Assembly: GCA_037380725.1 (NCBI GenBank)
Contig: JARRRL010000072.1
Location: 1-37,139, forward strand
Source of the DNA: JARRRL01 sp037380725
Lineage (GTDB): Bacteria > Pseudomonadota > Gammaproteobacteria > Pseudomonadales > JANQJO01
DNA: 37,139 nucleotides
Direction of reading: 5' to 3'
Position numbers and translations under genes: made by a program. Under the pieces are notes generated by a model. The model did no database searches and was not told the DNA's origin. It saw only the letters and a program-made list of their open reading frames with translations. Of the stretch, positions 26,709-35,598 are shown one piece after another. Positions within the stretch are counted from its first letter, which is position 1, and each line of letters begins with the position of its first letter.

Positions 26709-27929
26709 CTAATCCAAACGCCCCATGGTAGACTGCGCACCAAAAGCGCAGTTTCGACCATTGGCTTTGGCCTGTTCGAGGTTCTTATTCGCATCATTCA
26801 GTAAAGTTGATACATTTTGTTCCAAGAGCGGCACAATCGAAGCCACCCCCACACTTACGGTCACCGTATTGTGTGCAGGGGCGTTTTCGTGAGGGATGTG
26901 CAGATTGGCAATCGCTTTGCACAGACGCTGCCCCAAGGAAACCGCATCCTCATAGGCCGTACCGGCGGAAACAATCGCAAATTCTCCTCCGCCGTAGCGC
27001 GCCACCATGTCACCCGCGCGCTTCCCAAATCCCGCAAGCGTTTTGGCAACGCTTCGCAGCACGTCGTCACCCTTATGGTCCCCATAGTAATCGTTGAAAT
27101 CTTTAAAATGATCAATATCTATGAGCAACAATGCCAAGGGATAATGCCCTCGTTGCGCCCGTCGCCATTCGTCGTGTATGACGGTATCGAAGTAACGTCG
27201 ATTGGCGATCGTCGTCAGCGCGTCGTTGGTCACCAAATCTTGTAAATGTTCATTGGCCACTTGTAACTGCGCTTGCTCACGACGGAGCAATTGCTTTTGC
27301 ACATAATCTTGCCGCGTAAAACGCTCGAGATTGTACGCCGCCAACAAGCTGATCACCGAGACCCCAAACAAAAAGTACGCATCCACCACCGCCCGTTGCA
27401 AGGGATAAGCAAAGACCCAGTGGACACCGGCACCCATCAGCATAATGGCGCCCGCCCCCACGACGGCATAGCGAAACTGCAATCGCAAAACACTTAAACC
27501 CGCTAATTGCGTAACCACCAAGGCTGTAAAATAGATCGGCGCCGCCACTTCCAAGGCAATGGCGGACATTAAGAACAAACAAAAACTCATCACCAGCACA
27601 TACAGCAACAACATTTGCTGTTGAAAGCGCCAAAAATTACTCGTAAACGCGTACGCATTGATGATCAACAGAATGGGAGCGCCCACGTAAAAGCGAACTT
27701 CCCATACGGACGCCACATGCGCGCCCAGTATCACATAATCGATTAAACCCGAGAACAGGTAAATCAAGGTGGCCACGGTCATGACCAAACGGATATACCG
27801 GTTGTACAATCGAGAAAAGTCGGTTTGAAATGCTTTTTCGAGTTGACCGTAAAATCGCAATTTCGTGGCGTCAGCGTAAATGTGTAAGGGCAATTCTGTT
27901 GCAACGTGACTTGATCCTGATTCTGCCAT
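26709..27929 (-). CDS. Membrane GGDEF protein with altered GGGEF signature
   Basis: A 406-residue protein. About six hydrophobic segments fill residues 40-200, a short coiled linker follows (QLLRREQAQLQVANEHLQDL), and a GGDEF domain covers about 230-400. The substrate/metal region LLIDIDHFKDFNDYYGDHKG is canonical, and the RAGD inhibitory site lies five residues before the signature. The signature reads GGGEF (313-317), with Gly replacing the Asp/Glu that takes part in catalysis. The enzyme may be weak or dead, acting as a c-di-GMP or GTP sensor. It converges with the regulator gene, with only 6 bp between the stops. RBS GGGG near ATG 27929. Confidence 0.88.
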   Translation of the reverse strand: MAESGSSHVATELPLHIYADATKLRFYGQLEKAFQTDFSRLYNRYIRLVMTVATLIYLFSGLIDYVILGAHVASVWEVRFYVGAPILLIINAYAFTSNFWRFQQQMLLLYVLVMSFCLFLMSAIALEVAAPIYFTALVVTQLAGLSVLRLQFRYAVVGAGAIMLMGAGVHWVFAYPLQRAVVDAYFLFGVSVISLLAAYNLERFTRQDYVQKQLLRREQAQLQVANEHLQDLVTNDALTTIANRRYFDTVIHDEWRRAQRGHYPLALLLIDIDHFKDFNDYYGDHKGDDVLRSVAKTLAGFGKRAGDMVARYGGGEFAIVSAGTAYEDAVSLGQRLCKAIANLHIPHENAPAHNTVTVSVGVASIVPLLEQNVSTLLNDANKNLEQAKANGRNCAFGAQSTMGRLD

Positions 27930-27976
27930 CTTCGCCCCATTTTATTTACAATATAAAAAGATATTTACTAAAAAAA

Positions 27977-28020
27977 CACTCACGAAAAATCACTCACGAA
28001 AAGACGACCGCGAAAAACAT
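27977..28020. repeat. 14-bp tandem repeat next to the cnoX stop
   Basis: CACTCACGAAAAAT, CACTCACGAAAAGA and a longer decayed copy, ending three bases before the cnoX stop codon. Confidence 0.85.
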
Positions 28021-28023
28021 CAC

Positions 28024-28977
28024 TCAATGTAGCAACGCGAACAAACGGCGTCGTATGTGTTTCGCATCTGGATGCTCCGATCCCATCACATCCACCAGTG
28101 CGATCAATGCTTTCTGAGCGATGTCATCCCGATAGTGCTGCGCCACCGTCATCAGTTGAAACAAATGCTCTTTCGCTGCGTCAAAATCCTGACCCAAGGC
28201 AGCGTACACTGCCAAACCAAACCGCGCTTCGTGATCCGCCGCATCCGCAGCGCAACGCTGCGTCAACGCTTCCACAGGCGCCAAGGCCTGCCGCTCACGC
28301 GCAAAGAACAAAAGCGCCGTGACCTCCGCTCGTGCAACACTGGTCTCGGGCAACTGCTCATTTTCCACACTCGCGTCATCCAAACGATCCAGCAACACCA
28401 GCAAGCGTGCCAATCGCACCCGTAAACGAGGCGCCATTTCCGCATCCGCCTCGCTCAGCGCTTGACGCAGCATCTGTTCTGCTGCGGTCGTATTTCCCGC
28501 CAAAATAGCTTGCTCAACCGTTCGCAGTACCTGATCCAATTGATCCGGCGCTGCATCGGAACCATCTGTTGACTCTAATACTTCTTCTCCCGGTTCGCCG
28601 CCTAATTGTGTAAACAAACGCAGCAACTGATCCTCGGGTTCCAGCCCCGTTAACTCCGCTAATATTTGACCTTGAGCAATTAATTTAGCGACAGGAGGTC
28701 TCAAAGCACCCAATTGTTGAGCAATCATAGGGTGCGCATCGCAATCCAAAGTCACCATGGCGATACGTCCACCAAAACGACTCAATACACGTTTTAAGGT
28801 CGATAAACCCTTTTCGGAATCAGGTGATTGCGCCGACCCACAAAACAAGACGAGCGGCTTATGCAGCGAATCCTGCAATACATCTTGGACATTATGCTCA
28901 TTGATCTCCGTCACATGGAAACCTGTGTCATGCTTTTCAACACCATCCGCGTTACCGCTCACTGTGTGCTCAATCAT
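28024..28977 (-). CDS. cnoX: Thioredoxin-like co-chaperone CnoX (YbbN)
   Basis: A 317-residue protein: thioredoxin-like domain (about residues 10-120: VLFCGSAQSPDSEKGLSTLK, ...RPPVAKLIAQGQ) then a TPR-like helical tail (NTTAAEQMLRQALSEADAEM and onward). CnoX holds unfolded or oxidised proteins for GroEL and DnaK. The CxxC is absent (CGSAQS), as expected for this family, which lacks classic thioredoxin activity. The start is ATG 28977 with GGGAGG upstream; the longer frame from 29067 lacks this site. Divergent from the outer-membrane protein gene. Confidence 0.85.
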   Translation of the reverse strand: MIEHTVSGNADGVEKHDTGFHVTEINEHNVQDVLQDSLHKPLVLFCGSAQSPDSEKGLSTLKRVLSRFGGRIAMVTLDCDAHPMIAQQLGALRPPVAKLIAQGQILAELTGLEPEDQLLRLFTQLGGEPGEEVLESTDGSDAAPDQLDQVLRTVEQAILAGNTTAAEQMLRQALSEADAEMAPRLRVRLARLLVLLDRLDDASVENEQLPETSVARAEVTALLFFARERQALAPVEALTQRCAADAADHEARFGLAVYAALGQDFDAAKEHLFQLMTVAQHYRDDIAQKALIALVDVMGSEHPDAKHIRRRLFALLH

Positions 28978-29175
28978 CAAAAACCTCCCAGTGGATCGAA
29001 AATTATGCCATGATAACAGCTTCTCTTGCTGCGGCAAGCATCGACTGATCACGCCGATGCCGATCACCAGAGAACATCATGGACTCCTATTAAATGCGCT
29101 CATATATTACGAATCCATTCTCGTAGCTCGACTGGGCCGTTTAGAACACATTTTTCAGAAGTTAAGGGACAGGTT

Positions 29176-29997
29176 ATGAAGATGAAGCACGCCACAGAAA
29201 CTCGCATCCGCACCTCGCACCAACATAAAGCCTCTGGAACCAAAGCCTCCTGTACCGCAGCGTGCTTGGCCTTCAGTTTATTCGGATGGCACAGCCCCGT
29301 CTTCGCCGATATGCTTTTGGGTATTTACGCGGGCGTTGGCGGCTGGCAAGCGGATTACAATGGCGAATTCGCCTCAGAAGGCAGTAACATTGACGTGGAT
29401 GCGGATCTCGCGATTGATGGAGATCATCAAAGCTTTATTTACGTTGCTCTGGAGCATCCTATTCCCTTATTACCGAACGTCAAAATCAGCAAAACTGACC
29501 TAAAGAATAGCAGCACAACCCAACTGTCCAGCACCATCAGTTTTGAAGGCTCGACGTTCACAAGCGGCGAATCCGTCGAAACGGATTTGGATCTGAGCCA
29601 CACCGACTTTGTGGCGTATTATGAAATACTCGATAACTGGGTTTCACTGGATGCAGGCTTTACCGCACGACACTTTACCGGTGACGCCAGCATCACGGGC
29701 AACACTCTCGCAGAAAGCGCAGACTTAGACGCGTGGGTTCCCATGGGATACCTGAAAGCACAATTTGATCTGCCTCTCACGGGTTTATACGCCGGTGGAG
29801 AAGTAAACGCCATCTCTTTTAATGACAACCGCATCACCGACTACAGCCTCCGCATTGGTTTTGATACGGCCTTGCGCCTCGGGGTTGAATTGGGTTATCG
29901 ATCCATGATGCTCGAATTAAAAGACGTGGACGATCAAGATTTTGTCAGCGATCTGGAAATGGACGGCGCCTATCTCGCTCTGACCCTGCACATCTGA
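29176..29997 (+). CDS. Outer-membrane beta-barrel protein (TIGR04219-like)
   Basis: A 273-residue protein. The signal peptide is long with a basic start, and cleaves near SPVFA. The mature part begins DMLLGIYAGVGGWQADYNGE and is built from alternating beta strands ending in an aromatic/aliphatic C-terminus (GAYLALTLHI), as outer-membrane barrels do. The pattern recalls the TIGR04219 family, whose function is unknown. ATG 29176 with AAGGGACAGG upstream is chosen over the 50-residue-longer frame. Confidence 0.75.
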   Translation: MKMKHATETRIRTSHQHKASGTKASCTAACLAFSLFGWHSPVFADMLLGIYAGVGGWQADYNGEFASEGSNIDVDADLAIDGDHQSFIYVALEHPIPLLPNVKISKTDLKNSSTTQLSSTISFEGSTFTSGESVETDLDLSHTDFVAYYEILDNWVSLDAGFTARHFTGDASITGNTLAESADLDAWVPMGYLKAQFDLPLTGLYAGGEVNAISFNDNRITDYSLRIGFDTALRLGVELGYRSMMLELKDVDDQDFVSDLEMDGAYLALTLHI

Positions 29998-30081
29998 GAA
30001 CGACGAACAGGTCATTAACGAGCAGCGAACGAATGCTAGGAAATGCAACAGGAAGGATGATAAAGGAAAGGTAAGAATGAT

Positions 30082-30873
30082 ATGACAACGCATCAACAAT
30101 CCGTGCAGGACCAATTCAACGCCACATCAGAAGCCTATTTAAGCAGTGATGTCCACCGTCATGGCGCAGACTTGCTCCAAGCGTGTGAACACGTCGCCGC
30201 TATTTCAGATCAACTCCAAAGCGTCGTTGACTTAGGTTGCGGAGCGGGTCATCTCAGTTACGCATTAGCGAATACCGTTCCACACATCACGGCAGTGGAT
30301 GCCGCATTAGCCATGATTCAGCTCGTCACACACGAAACCAAAGAGCGTGGCTTGGATAACATCACGCCGCTTCAGGCCAGCGTTGAGTCATTGCCCTTTG
30401 AGACACACAGTATTGATTTGATTTGCAGCCGTTACAGCGCTCACCACTGGACAGACATGACGAAAGCCGCGCACGAAATCAAACGCGTCATCAAACCCAA
30501 CGGCTTCCTGATGATGATTGATATTGAAGGCTTCGCCAATCCCATCATCGACACGCATTTTCAAACCATTGAACTGTTGCGTGATCGATCACACGTACGC
30601 AATTATTCCGATAAAGAATGGCGCGCCTGGTTTAACGCCGTGGGTTATGAAGTCACACATCACAGTGTTCACCCCATACGTCTGGATTTCCAATCGTGGG
30701 TAGCGCGTATGCAAACACCCACAAATAAAATAGACATGATCCAGCACTTGCAGCAGGAAGCATCGGCTCAAGTTAAAGAAGCGTTGCAGGTTGAACAAGA
30801 CGGGAGCTTCACCGCCGTCACAGGAATCTGGTTAGGCAGGCGCGCCGTGTGTACTCTCCCTGGCAAACACTGA
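30082..30873 (+). CDS. Class I SAM-dependent methyltransferase
   Basis: A 263-residue cytoplasmic enzyme. The SAM motif I is VVDLGCGAGHLSYALA (about 48-63), followed by an acidic residue at the next strand (ITAVDAA), LPFETHSIDLICSRYSAHHW (motif near 110-128) and a VIKPNGFLMMIDIEG strand. This is the methyltransferase-11 / UbiE-like fold. Substrate unknown. It starts 85 bp after the outer-membrane protein gene with RBS AAAGGAAAGG, possibly in the same transcript. Confidence 0.85.
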   Translation: MTTHQQSVQDQFNATSEAYLSSDVHRHGADLLQACEHVAAISDQLQSVVDLGCGAGHLSYALANTVPHITAVDAALAMIQLVTHETKERGLDNITPLQASVESLPFETHSIDLICSRYSAHHWTDMTKAAHEIKRVIKPNGFLMMIDIEGFANPIIDTHFQTIELLRDRSHVRNYSDKEWRAWFNAVGYEVTHHSVHPIRLDFQSWVARMQTPTNKIDMIQHLQQEASAQVKEALQVEQDGSFTAVTGIWLGRRAVCTLPGKH

Positions 30874-30900
30874 GCTGCTCCGCACTGGGTCTCCAGTTAA

Positions 30901-30936
30901 CTATGCAGAACTCAAATACTACGCAGACTCCAAATG
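30901..30936. repeat. 18-bp x2 tandem repeat over the dps stop codon
   Basis: CTATGCAGAACTCAAATA and CTACGCAGACTCCAAATG; the dps stop codon is the first codon of the second copy (read on the minus strand, its last). Confidence 0.85.
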
Positions 30937-31362
30937 ACTGCGCAGCATCCACGCGTTCTTTTGATGCACTTCAATGCGTCGCGTCGCCAAATCCGCTGTG
31001 GCCTGATCACCCGCTGCATCCGCGTGTTGAATCACCGTTTTACACACATCAACCAACGCCTCCTGATCGGCAACCAAATTGTTAATCATCGCAAGCGCTT
31101 TTGGGGATCCCGTTTCTTCGCTCACAGCACTTAACGCCGAAAATACGGCATAACTTCCTGGCGCTGGCGCACCGAGAGTACGAATACGCTCAGCAATTTC
31201 ATCCACCGCTAAAGCCAACTCCGTGTACTGCGTTTCAAACAAGGTGTGTAGCGTGGTAAACATTGGGCCCGTCACGTTCCAGTGGTAATTGTGCGTTTTT
31301 AAATACAAGGTATAACTGGTGGCGAGCAACACTTTTAAGGATTCCGTGGTGGTAGTCGTCAT
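30919..31362 (-). CDS. dps: Dps-family ferritin-like protein
   Basis: A 147-residue mini-ferritin. The ferroxidase signature is present: HNYHWNVTGPMFTTLHTLFE with the D/E pair in AVDEIAERIRTLG. Dps proteins assemble as 12-mers, oxidise and store iron with hydrogen peroxide, and protect DNA. ATG 31362 is chosen because AAGGAAGGG sits upstream; the longer 31419 frame overlaps the neighbour. It follows amiB, where mutL is often found in gammaproteobacteria. Confidence 0.9.
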   Translation of the reverse strand: MTTTTTESLKVLLATSYTLYLKTHNYHWNVTGPMFTTLHTLFETQYTELALAVDEIAERIRTLGAPAPGSYAVFSALSAVSEETGSPKALAMINNLVADQEALVDVCKTVIQHADAAGDQATADLATRRIEVHQKNAWMLRSHLESA

Positions 31363-31386
31363 ATCGCATCCCTTCCTTCTATATGC

Positions 31387-31413
31387 ACTTGATGTACTTG
31401 ATGTACTTGATGG
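31387..31413. repeat. 9-bp x3 tandem repeat
   Basis: ACTTGATGT, ACTTGATGT, ACTTGATGG between the amiB stop and the dps start. Confidence 0.95.
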
Positions 31414-31415
31414 CT

Positions 31416-32807
31416 TCACGAGTTCGGCACTCGCAAAATTTGTCCCACTTCGATGAAATCTGAACGAATCGAGTTGAGCTCCTGAATGGATCGCAGAGTC
31501 ACACCGTATCGCTGCGCAATGTCAGAAAGCGTTTCACCTGCCGCAATACGATGCTCAATCAAACGATCACCATACCACGCCGCAAACAACGTTTCTGGCG
31601 GCGGGTATTGGCGAAAATAATTGACGATGCCTGATGACAAAGCCATCGCTAACTTACGCTGATACGCCGAGCTGCGCAACTTTCGCTCGTCACCCGGATT
31701 GGAAATGAAACCCGTTTCCACCAAAATACTGGGCACATCCAGTGATTTTAAAACCATAAAACCCGCTTGTTCAATGCCGTGTTTGTGCAAATGCGCTACA
31801 TCGCCCAAGCTGCTCAACACCGCATCCCCAACACGAAAACTGTGTTCCAAATTGCCTTCCAAAGCCAAATCCGCCAACACCGTCTTCAAAATTTTGTTGT
31901 TGTCATTCAATTCAACCCCACCGATTCGATCCGATCGATTGGCCGTATCCGCTAAAAACTGTGCTAAAGTGCTCGACGCCCCTTTTCGGGAAACCACAAA
32001 CACCGATGCACCACGCGCAGAGGGACGCGTCCAGGCATCCGCATGAATAGACACAAACAGATCGGCTTGGTAACGATCTCGAGCCAGCTGACGACGATCT
32101 CGTAAACCAACGAAATAATCCCCATCACGTGTAAGCACTGCGCGAATCCCCACTTCACGATTCAATTGATCGTACAGCGCCCGAGCAATTTTCAAGACCA
32201 CATTTTTTTCTTTTGTTCCTTTAGGCCCCACTGCGCCCGGATCTTCGCCACCGTGCCCCGGATCAACCACCACCACCAACTCACGCAACGACGGCGTACG
32301 CGGCGGTGGCGAAACCGGTTTCGCTTTCGGCGGCTTGGGTTGAGCACTTGTCATCCGCGCGTGTTGTAAATCCAACACCAAGCGGTATGGATACTGTTGA
32401 TTCGGCGGCAGCATAAAATGCGATATCGTTGCGGGCTCATGCACATCCAGCACCAGTCGCAACACGTCCCGTTCACGACGACCCATTCGAATATTGTAAA
32501 TAATACTGTTTTTAAGATCCGTTTTGGCTTTTGTGTCCCAGCGAACATCAGACAAGTCCAACACAACACGATGCGGATCAGATAAGGGAAAAACCTTGTA
32601 CGAAGGTTTTTGACTCATATCGAGCACAAAACGCGTACGATCGCTTGAAGCCCAAACACGCATACCTTCAACACGCGCCGTCGCCACCGCATCGTACGCA
32701 ACCATCCACTGTAGAAAAACGAAGCAAATCATCATGACCCTACGAACCATGACCTTACGAACCATAGCCCTACGAACCATCGCTCTACGAACCATGGCAT
32801 TTTGCAT
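31416..32807 (-). CDS. amiB: N-acetylmuramoyl-L-alanine amidase AmiB with AMIN and LysM domains
   Basis: A 463-residue exported cell-division amidase that cuts the peptide stem from peptidoglycan. An AMIN domain follows the signal peptide (TRFVLDMSQKPSYKVFPLSD). The amidase_3 domain has VVVDPGHGGEDPGAVG, then VSIHADAW and LVETGFISNPGDE (zinc ligands and catalytic Glu). The C-terminus is a LysM domain (HRIAAGETLSDIAQRYGVTL). The n-region of the signal peptide is a tandem MVRRA repeat made by four 15-bp units. ATG 32807 with AAAGGCG upstream is chosen; ATG 32864 is possible but its SD is too close. Third gene of nnr-tsaE-amiB. Confidence 0.93.
   Translation of the reverse strand: MQNAMVRRAMVRRAMVRKVMVRRVMMICFVFLQWMVAYDAVATARVEGMRVWASSDRTRFVLDMSQKPSYKVFPLSDPHRVVLDLSDVRWDTKAKTDLKNSIIYNIRMGRRERDVLRLVLDVHEPATISHFMLPPNQQYPYRLVLDLQHARMTSAQPKPPKAKPVSPPPRTPSLRELVVVVDPGHGGEDPGAVGPKGTKEKNVVLKIARALYDQLNREVGIRAVLTRDGDYFVGLRDRRQLARDRYQADLFVSIHADAWTRPSARGASVFVVSRKGASSTLAQFLADTANRSDRIGGVELNDNNKILKTVLADLALEGNLEHSFRVGDAVLSSLGDVAHLHKHGIEQAGFMVLKSLDVPSILVETGFISNPGDERKLRSSAYQRKLAMALSSGIVNYFRQYPPPETLFAAWYGDRLIEHRIAAGETLSDIAQRYGVTLRSIQELNSIRSDFIEVGQILRVPNS
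32738..32797. repeat. 15-bp x4 tandem repeat in the amiB signal peptide
   Basis: Units CCCTACGAACCATGA, CCTTACGAACCATAG, CCCTACGAACCATCG and CTCTACGAACCATGG code (minus strand) for repeated MVRR(A/V). Confidence 0.97.
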
Positions 32808-33088
32808 TGACGCCTTTCTGGTTAATCGCATCGTATTCGTATTATCGAGGCTAACGCTCATCATCCCTTTTTATCACCATTGCGCAGGCCCTTTGACGGC
32901 ATCTCCTCATAACCGACAGACAGGCTAACCATACAATCTCATTTGTTACGTGCCCTTGTGATCAGTTTAACGTGTTTAAACAACAAGGCGCGATCACGCG
33001 GCGCAGAAAATGTTCAAGCAAAAACCCCACCTCAAGAAAGTCCATTGAGCAAGTCACTTATGTACATCATTTATGCGCATCACTTATA

Positions 33089-33127
33089 CAAGTCAGCAAC
33101 TCAAGTCAGCAACTCAAGTCAGCAATG
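33089..33127. repeat. 13-bp x3 tandem repeat over the tsaE stop codon
   Basis: CAAGTCAGCAACT twice and CAAGTCAGCAATG; the tsaE stop (33106) lies in the second copy. The adjoining 33057-33090 sequence is also repetitive. Confidence 0.95.
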
Positions 33128-33705
33128 CAAGTACGTAACCAGTCACGCCCCACGCCACTAAAACTGCGTATATCCATAACACGCTTCGCAGCCCCATCCG
33201 ACAGGCTCGACAGCGACGGGAAGGCTAAGGTTATCCACACATCCGGCCAGGGCAAATAACCTGCACCGCGCTCAGGCCATTCAATCAATTGCACATGACC
33301 GGCAGCCACGTAATCCCGAAACCCCACCTGCTCCAATTCTTCCGGATCAGACAAGCGATACAGATCCCAATGACTCACCGGTAACGCCGCCTCACCCAGC
33401 GTCTCATCTCGTGCTTGCGTTTGGTCAGCGCAAATCGAATAGGGTTCCACCAACGCGTAAGTCGGACTTTTTATCGAACCCAGAACTCCCCACGCGCGCA
33501 ATAAAGCGCGCACCGCTGTGGTTTTACCCGCGCCCAGATCACCCGAAAAATAAATCAATTCAATATCACGCCCAGAGCCCATGATCTCACGCGCTAAATG
33601 GCTCATCAACGTGCGCAACTGCTCTTCACTGAGCGCCGCCCAACGATGATGGAGGGTCGCGTGATCCACGATCATCGGATCAAAAAAACCATCACATCGT
33701 TTCAT
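33106..33705 (-). CDS. tsaE: tRNA t6A biosynthesis ATPase TsaE (YjeE)
   Basis: A 199-residue P-loop protein that works with TsaB and TsaD to make t6A37 in ANN-decoding tRNAs. Walker A is GDLGAGKTT (about 54-62), followed by SPTYALVEPY and HWDLYRL, all typical. It overlaps the nnr stop by 4 bp. The tail beyond about 165 is longer than usual, and its last codons come from a 13-bp tandem repeat. Confidence 0.95.
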   Translation of the reverse strand: MKRCDGFFDPMIVDHATLHHRWAALSEEQLRTLMSHLAREIMGSGRDIELIYFSGDLGAGKTTAVRALLRAWGVLGSIKSPTYALVEPYSICADQTQARDETLGEAALPVSHWDLYRLSDPEELEQVGFRDYVAAGHVQLIEWPERGAGYLPWPDVWITLAFPSLSSLSDGAAKRVMDIRSFSGVGRDWLRTCIADLSC

Positions 33706-35369
33706 GGCGCCCTCACAGCCAATACCCGTTGAATCGCCGACATCATAGCCGATGGTCGCACCGTAACCACCGCTCCACGATCCCAGACCGCGTCCGCCGC
33801 TAAGGCGTGATACACCACCCCCGAAGCCGCTGCCGAAGCCGACGATAACCCTTGCGCTAACAATCCGCCTAACACACCACTGAGCACATCCCCCATGCCC
33901 GCTACCGCCATTCCCGGATTCCCCAAATCACACACACCCACTTGAGCAGGCCCATCAAAATAACCGGTCACTTGATGCGTCGATGTTTCTATCGATTGCT
34001 CAACCGATTGCTCAGCCGATCCCACAAGCGTACCCGCCCCTTTCAAAATAACGTGTGCGCCATACCGATCCACCAAGGCCTGCAGCGCGGCAAAGCGATC
34101 ATTTTGCACATCTTGTATTGACCACGCCCCAGATGAGACCATCTCAGACGAGACATCTCCAGACGAAACAGCTGCTTTTTTCGATTGAATCGCTGTATTC
34201 CCCAGCAAACGGCTGGCCTCACCCGGATGAGGCGTCAAAATCACTCGATGAGCAACATCAGCATCCCAATGTACCGCACCCATCGCCAGTATATTCAGTG
34301 CATCCGCGTCCAACACCACGCGCCATTCCGCCTGCACCGATACCACTTCCAAGACCCGTTGCAACAACGAGCATCCCCAATCACCCGTGCCCAAACCCGG
34401 CCCAATCACAATCACGTTCCCCCGCGATAACGCTGAACCCAAACTCTGACCACAGGTCGCAGGCACCGACATCGCTTCGGGGCAACGCACCACCGCTGCA
34501 CTGACGTGCTCTGGTCGCGTGACCACGGTGACGCGTCCGGCACCCGCACACACCGCCGCTTCCGCCGCCAACATCAAGGCGCCAGACATGCCACAATCAC
34601 CACCAATCACAACAACATGACCAAAACACCCTTTGTGGCTGTTCGCACGACGTACTGCAGGTTTCGCCACAGTGTCTGCCGTCAAACGCCAAACCCCCGT
34701 GCAACACCGACGCAGCAATTCATCCGGTACACGCAGATCATCGAACCACACTGCACCGCTGTAATCCGGACCATCTGCGGTCAACAAACCCCGTTTGACC
34801 ACGATAAACGTCACCGTCACGGTCGCACGCACCGCTATGCCTTTGGGTACACCGGTATCCGCGCATAATCCAGATGGAATATCCAAAGCAATAACCGGAG
34901 CAGTCGTCGCGTTGAGTTGCTCAATCGCCCGCGCAAAACTGCCCTCAACGTTACGAGATAAGCCCACTCCCAACAGCGCGTCTACGTATAAATCAGCGTC
35001 TGGCAAGGTTTGCACAGTCGGGTCAAATGCCACAATCCGCACACCACGCTCTCGGCAACCCGCTAGGGCATCCGCCGCTTCCCCTTGCAAAGTGTTGGGA
35101 TTCACCAGAGCTAAAATCTGCACATCCCAATCCGCATCGTGCAATAATGCCGCCAACGCGTACCCATCCCCGGCATTATTACCAGCGCCCGCCAGCACCA
35201 CCACACGCGTTAAGACCGTCCACTCGTGTTGAATGACGGTCCACGCGGCTTCTGCTGCACGCTGCATCAAGGTAAAACCCGCTATTGGTAAGGTTCGTAT
35301 GGCCTCTCGGTCCAGCAAGGCGGCATCGGCAGCGGTGTACAATTTTGTGGGAAGTATTTGCGTGACCAT
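33702..35369 (-). CDS. nnr: Bifunctional NAD(P)HX epimerase/dehydratase Nnr
   Basis: A 555-residue repair enzyme for hydrated NADH and NADPH. The N-terminal NnrE half has VVLAGAGNNAGDGYALAAL. The C-terminal NnrD half has VIGPGLGTG, LDADALN and the ATP/ADP site NPGMAVAGMGDVLSGVLGG. Two in-frame low-complexity stretches interrupt the dehydratase half (VSSGDVSSEMVSSG and EQSVEQS), coded by 15-bp and 12-bp duplications at 34130-34174 and 33993-34016. ATG 35369 with GGAGAGGTGAT upstream is preferred to 35387. First gene of the nnr-tsaE-amiB operon. Confidence 0.95.
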   Translation of the reverse strand: MVTQILPTKLYTAADAALLDREAIRTLPIAGFTLMQRAAEAAWTVIQHEWTVLTRVVVLAGAGNNAGDGYALAALLHDADWDVQILALVNPNTLQGEAADALAGCRERGVRIVAFDPTVQTLPDADLYVDALLGVGLSRNVEGSFARAIEQLNATTAPVIALDIPSGLCADTGVPKGIAVRATVTVTFIVVKRGLLTADGPDYSGAVWFDDLRVPDELLRRCCTGVWRLTADTVAKPAVRRANSHKGCFGHVVVIGGDCGMSGALMLAAEAAVCAGAGRVTVVTRPEHVSAAVVRCPEAMSVPATCGQSLGSALSRGNVIVIGPGLGTGDWGCSLLQRVLEVVSVQAEWRVVLDADALNILAMGAVHWDADVAHRVILTPHPGEASRLLGNTAIQSKKAAVSSGDVSSEMVSSGAWSIQDVQNDRFAALQALVDRYGAHVILKGAGTLVGSAEQSVEQSIETSTHQVTGYFDGPAQVGVCDLGNPGMAVAGMGDVLSGVLGGLLAQGLSSASAAASGVVYHALAADAVWDRGAVVTVRPSAMMSAIQRVLAVRAP

Positions 35370-35598
35370 ATCACCTCTCCAACTCATGATGTGTGATTCT
35401 ATTATCCCATACTCTCACGAATCTTCTGAACCTCATAAGATCGCTACGCCCTTCCCACACCGATTGCTCAATATGATCACTATTAATTATCATTAATTTG
35501 ATTATAACGGGTTGCGAAAATTGAATTTCATGTTATTTTGCAGGCGCTTGCTTTTACCACAATCATAATAACGATAAGCATTACAAGGTGTACGCATT

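Noticed and set aside
35461..35515. Fur-box-like AT-rich sequence before the last gene
   Set aside because: The match to the 19-bp consensus is poor; AT-richness explains it.
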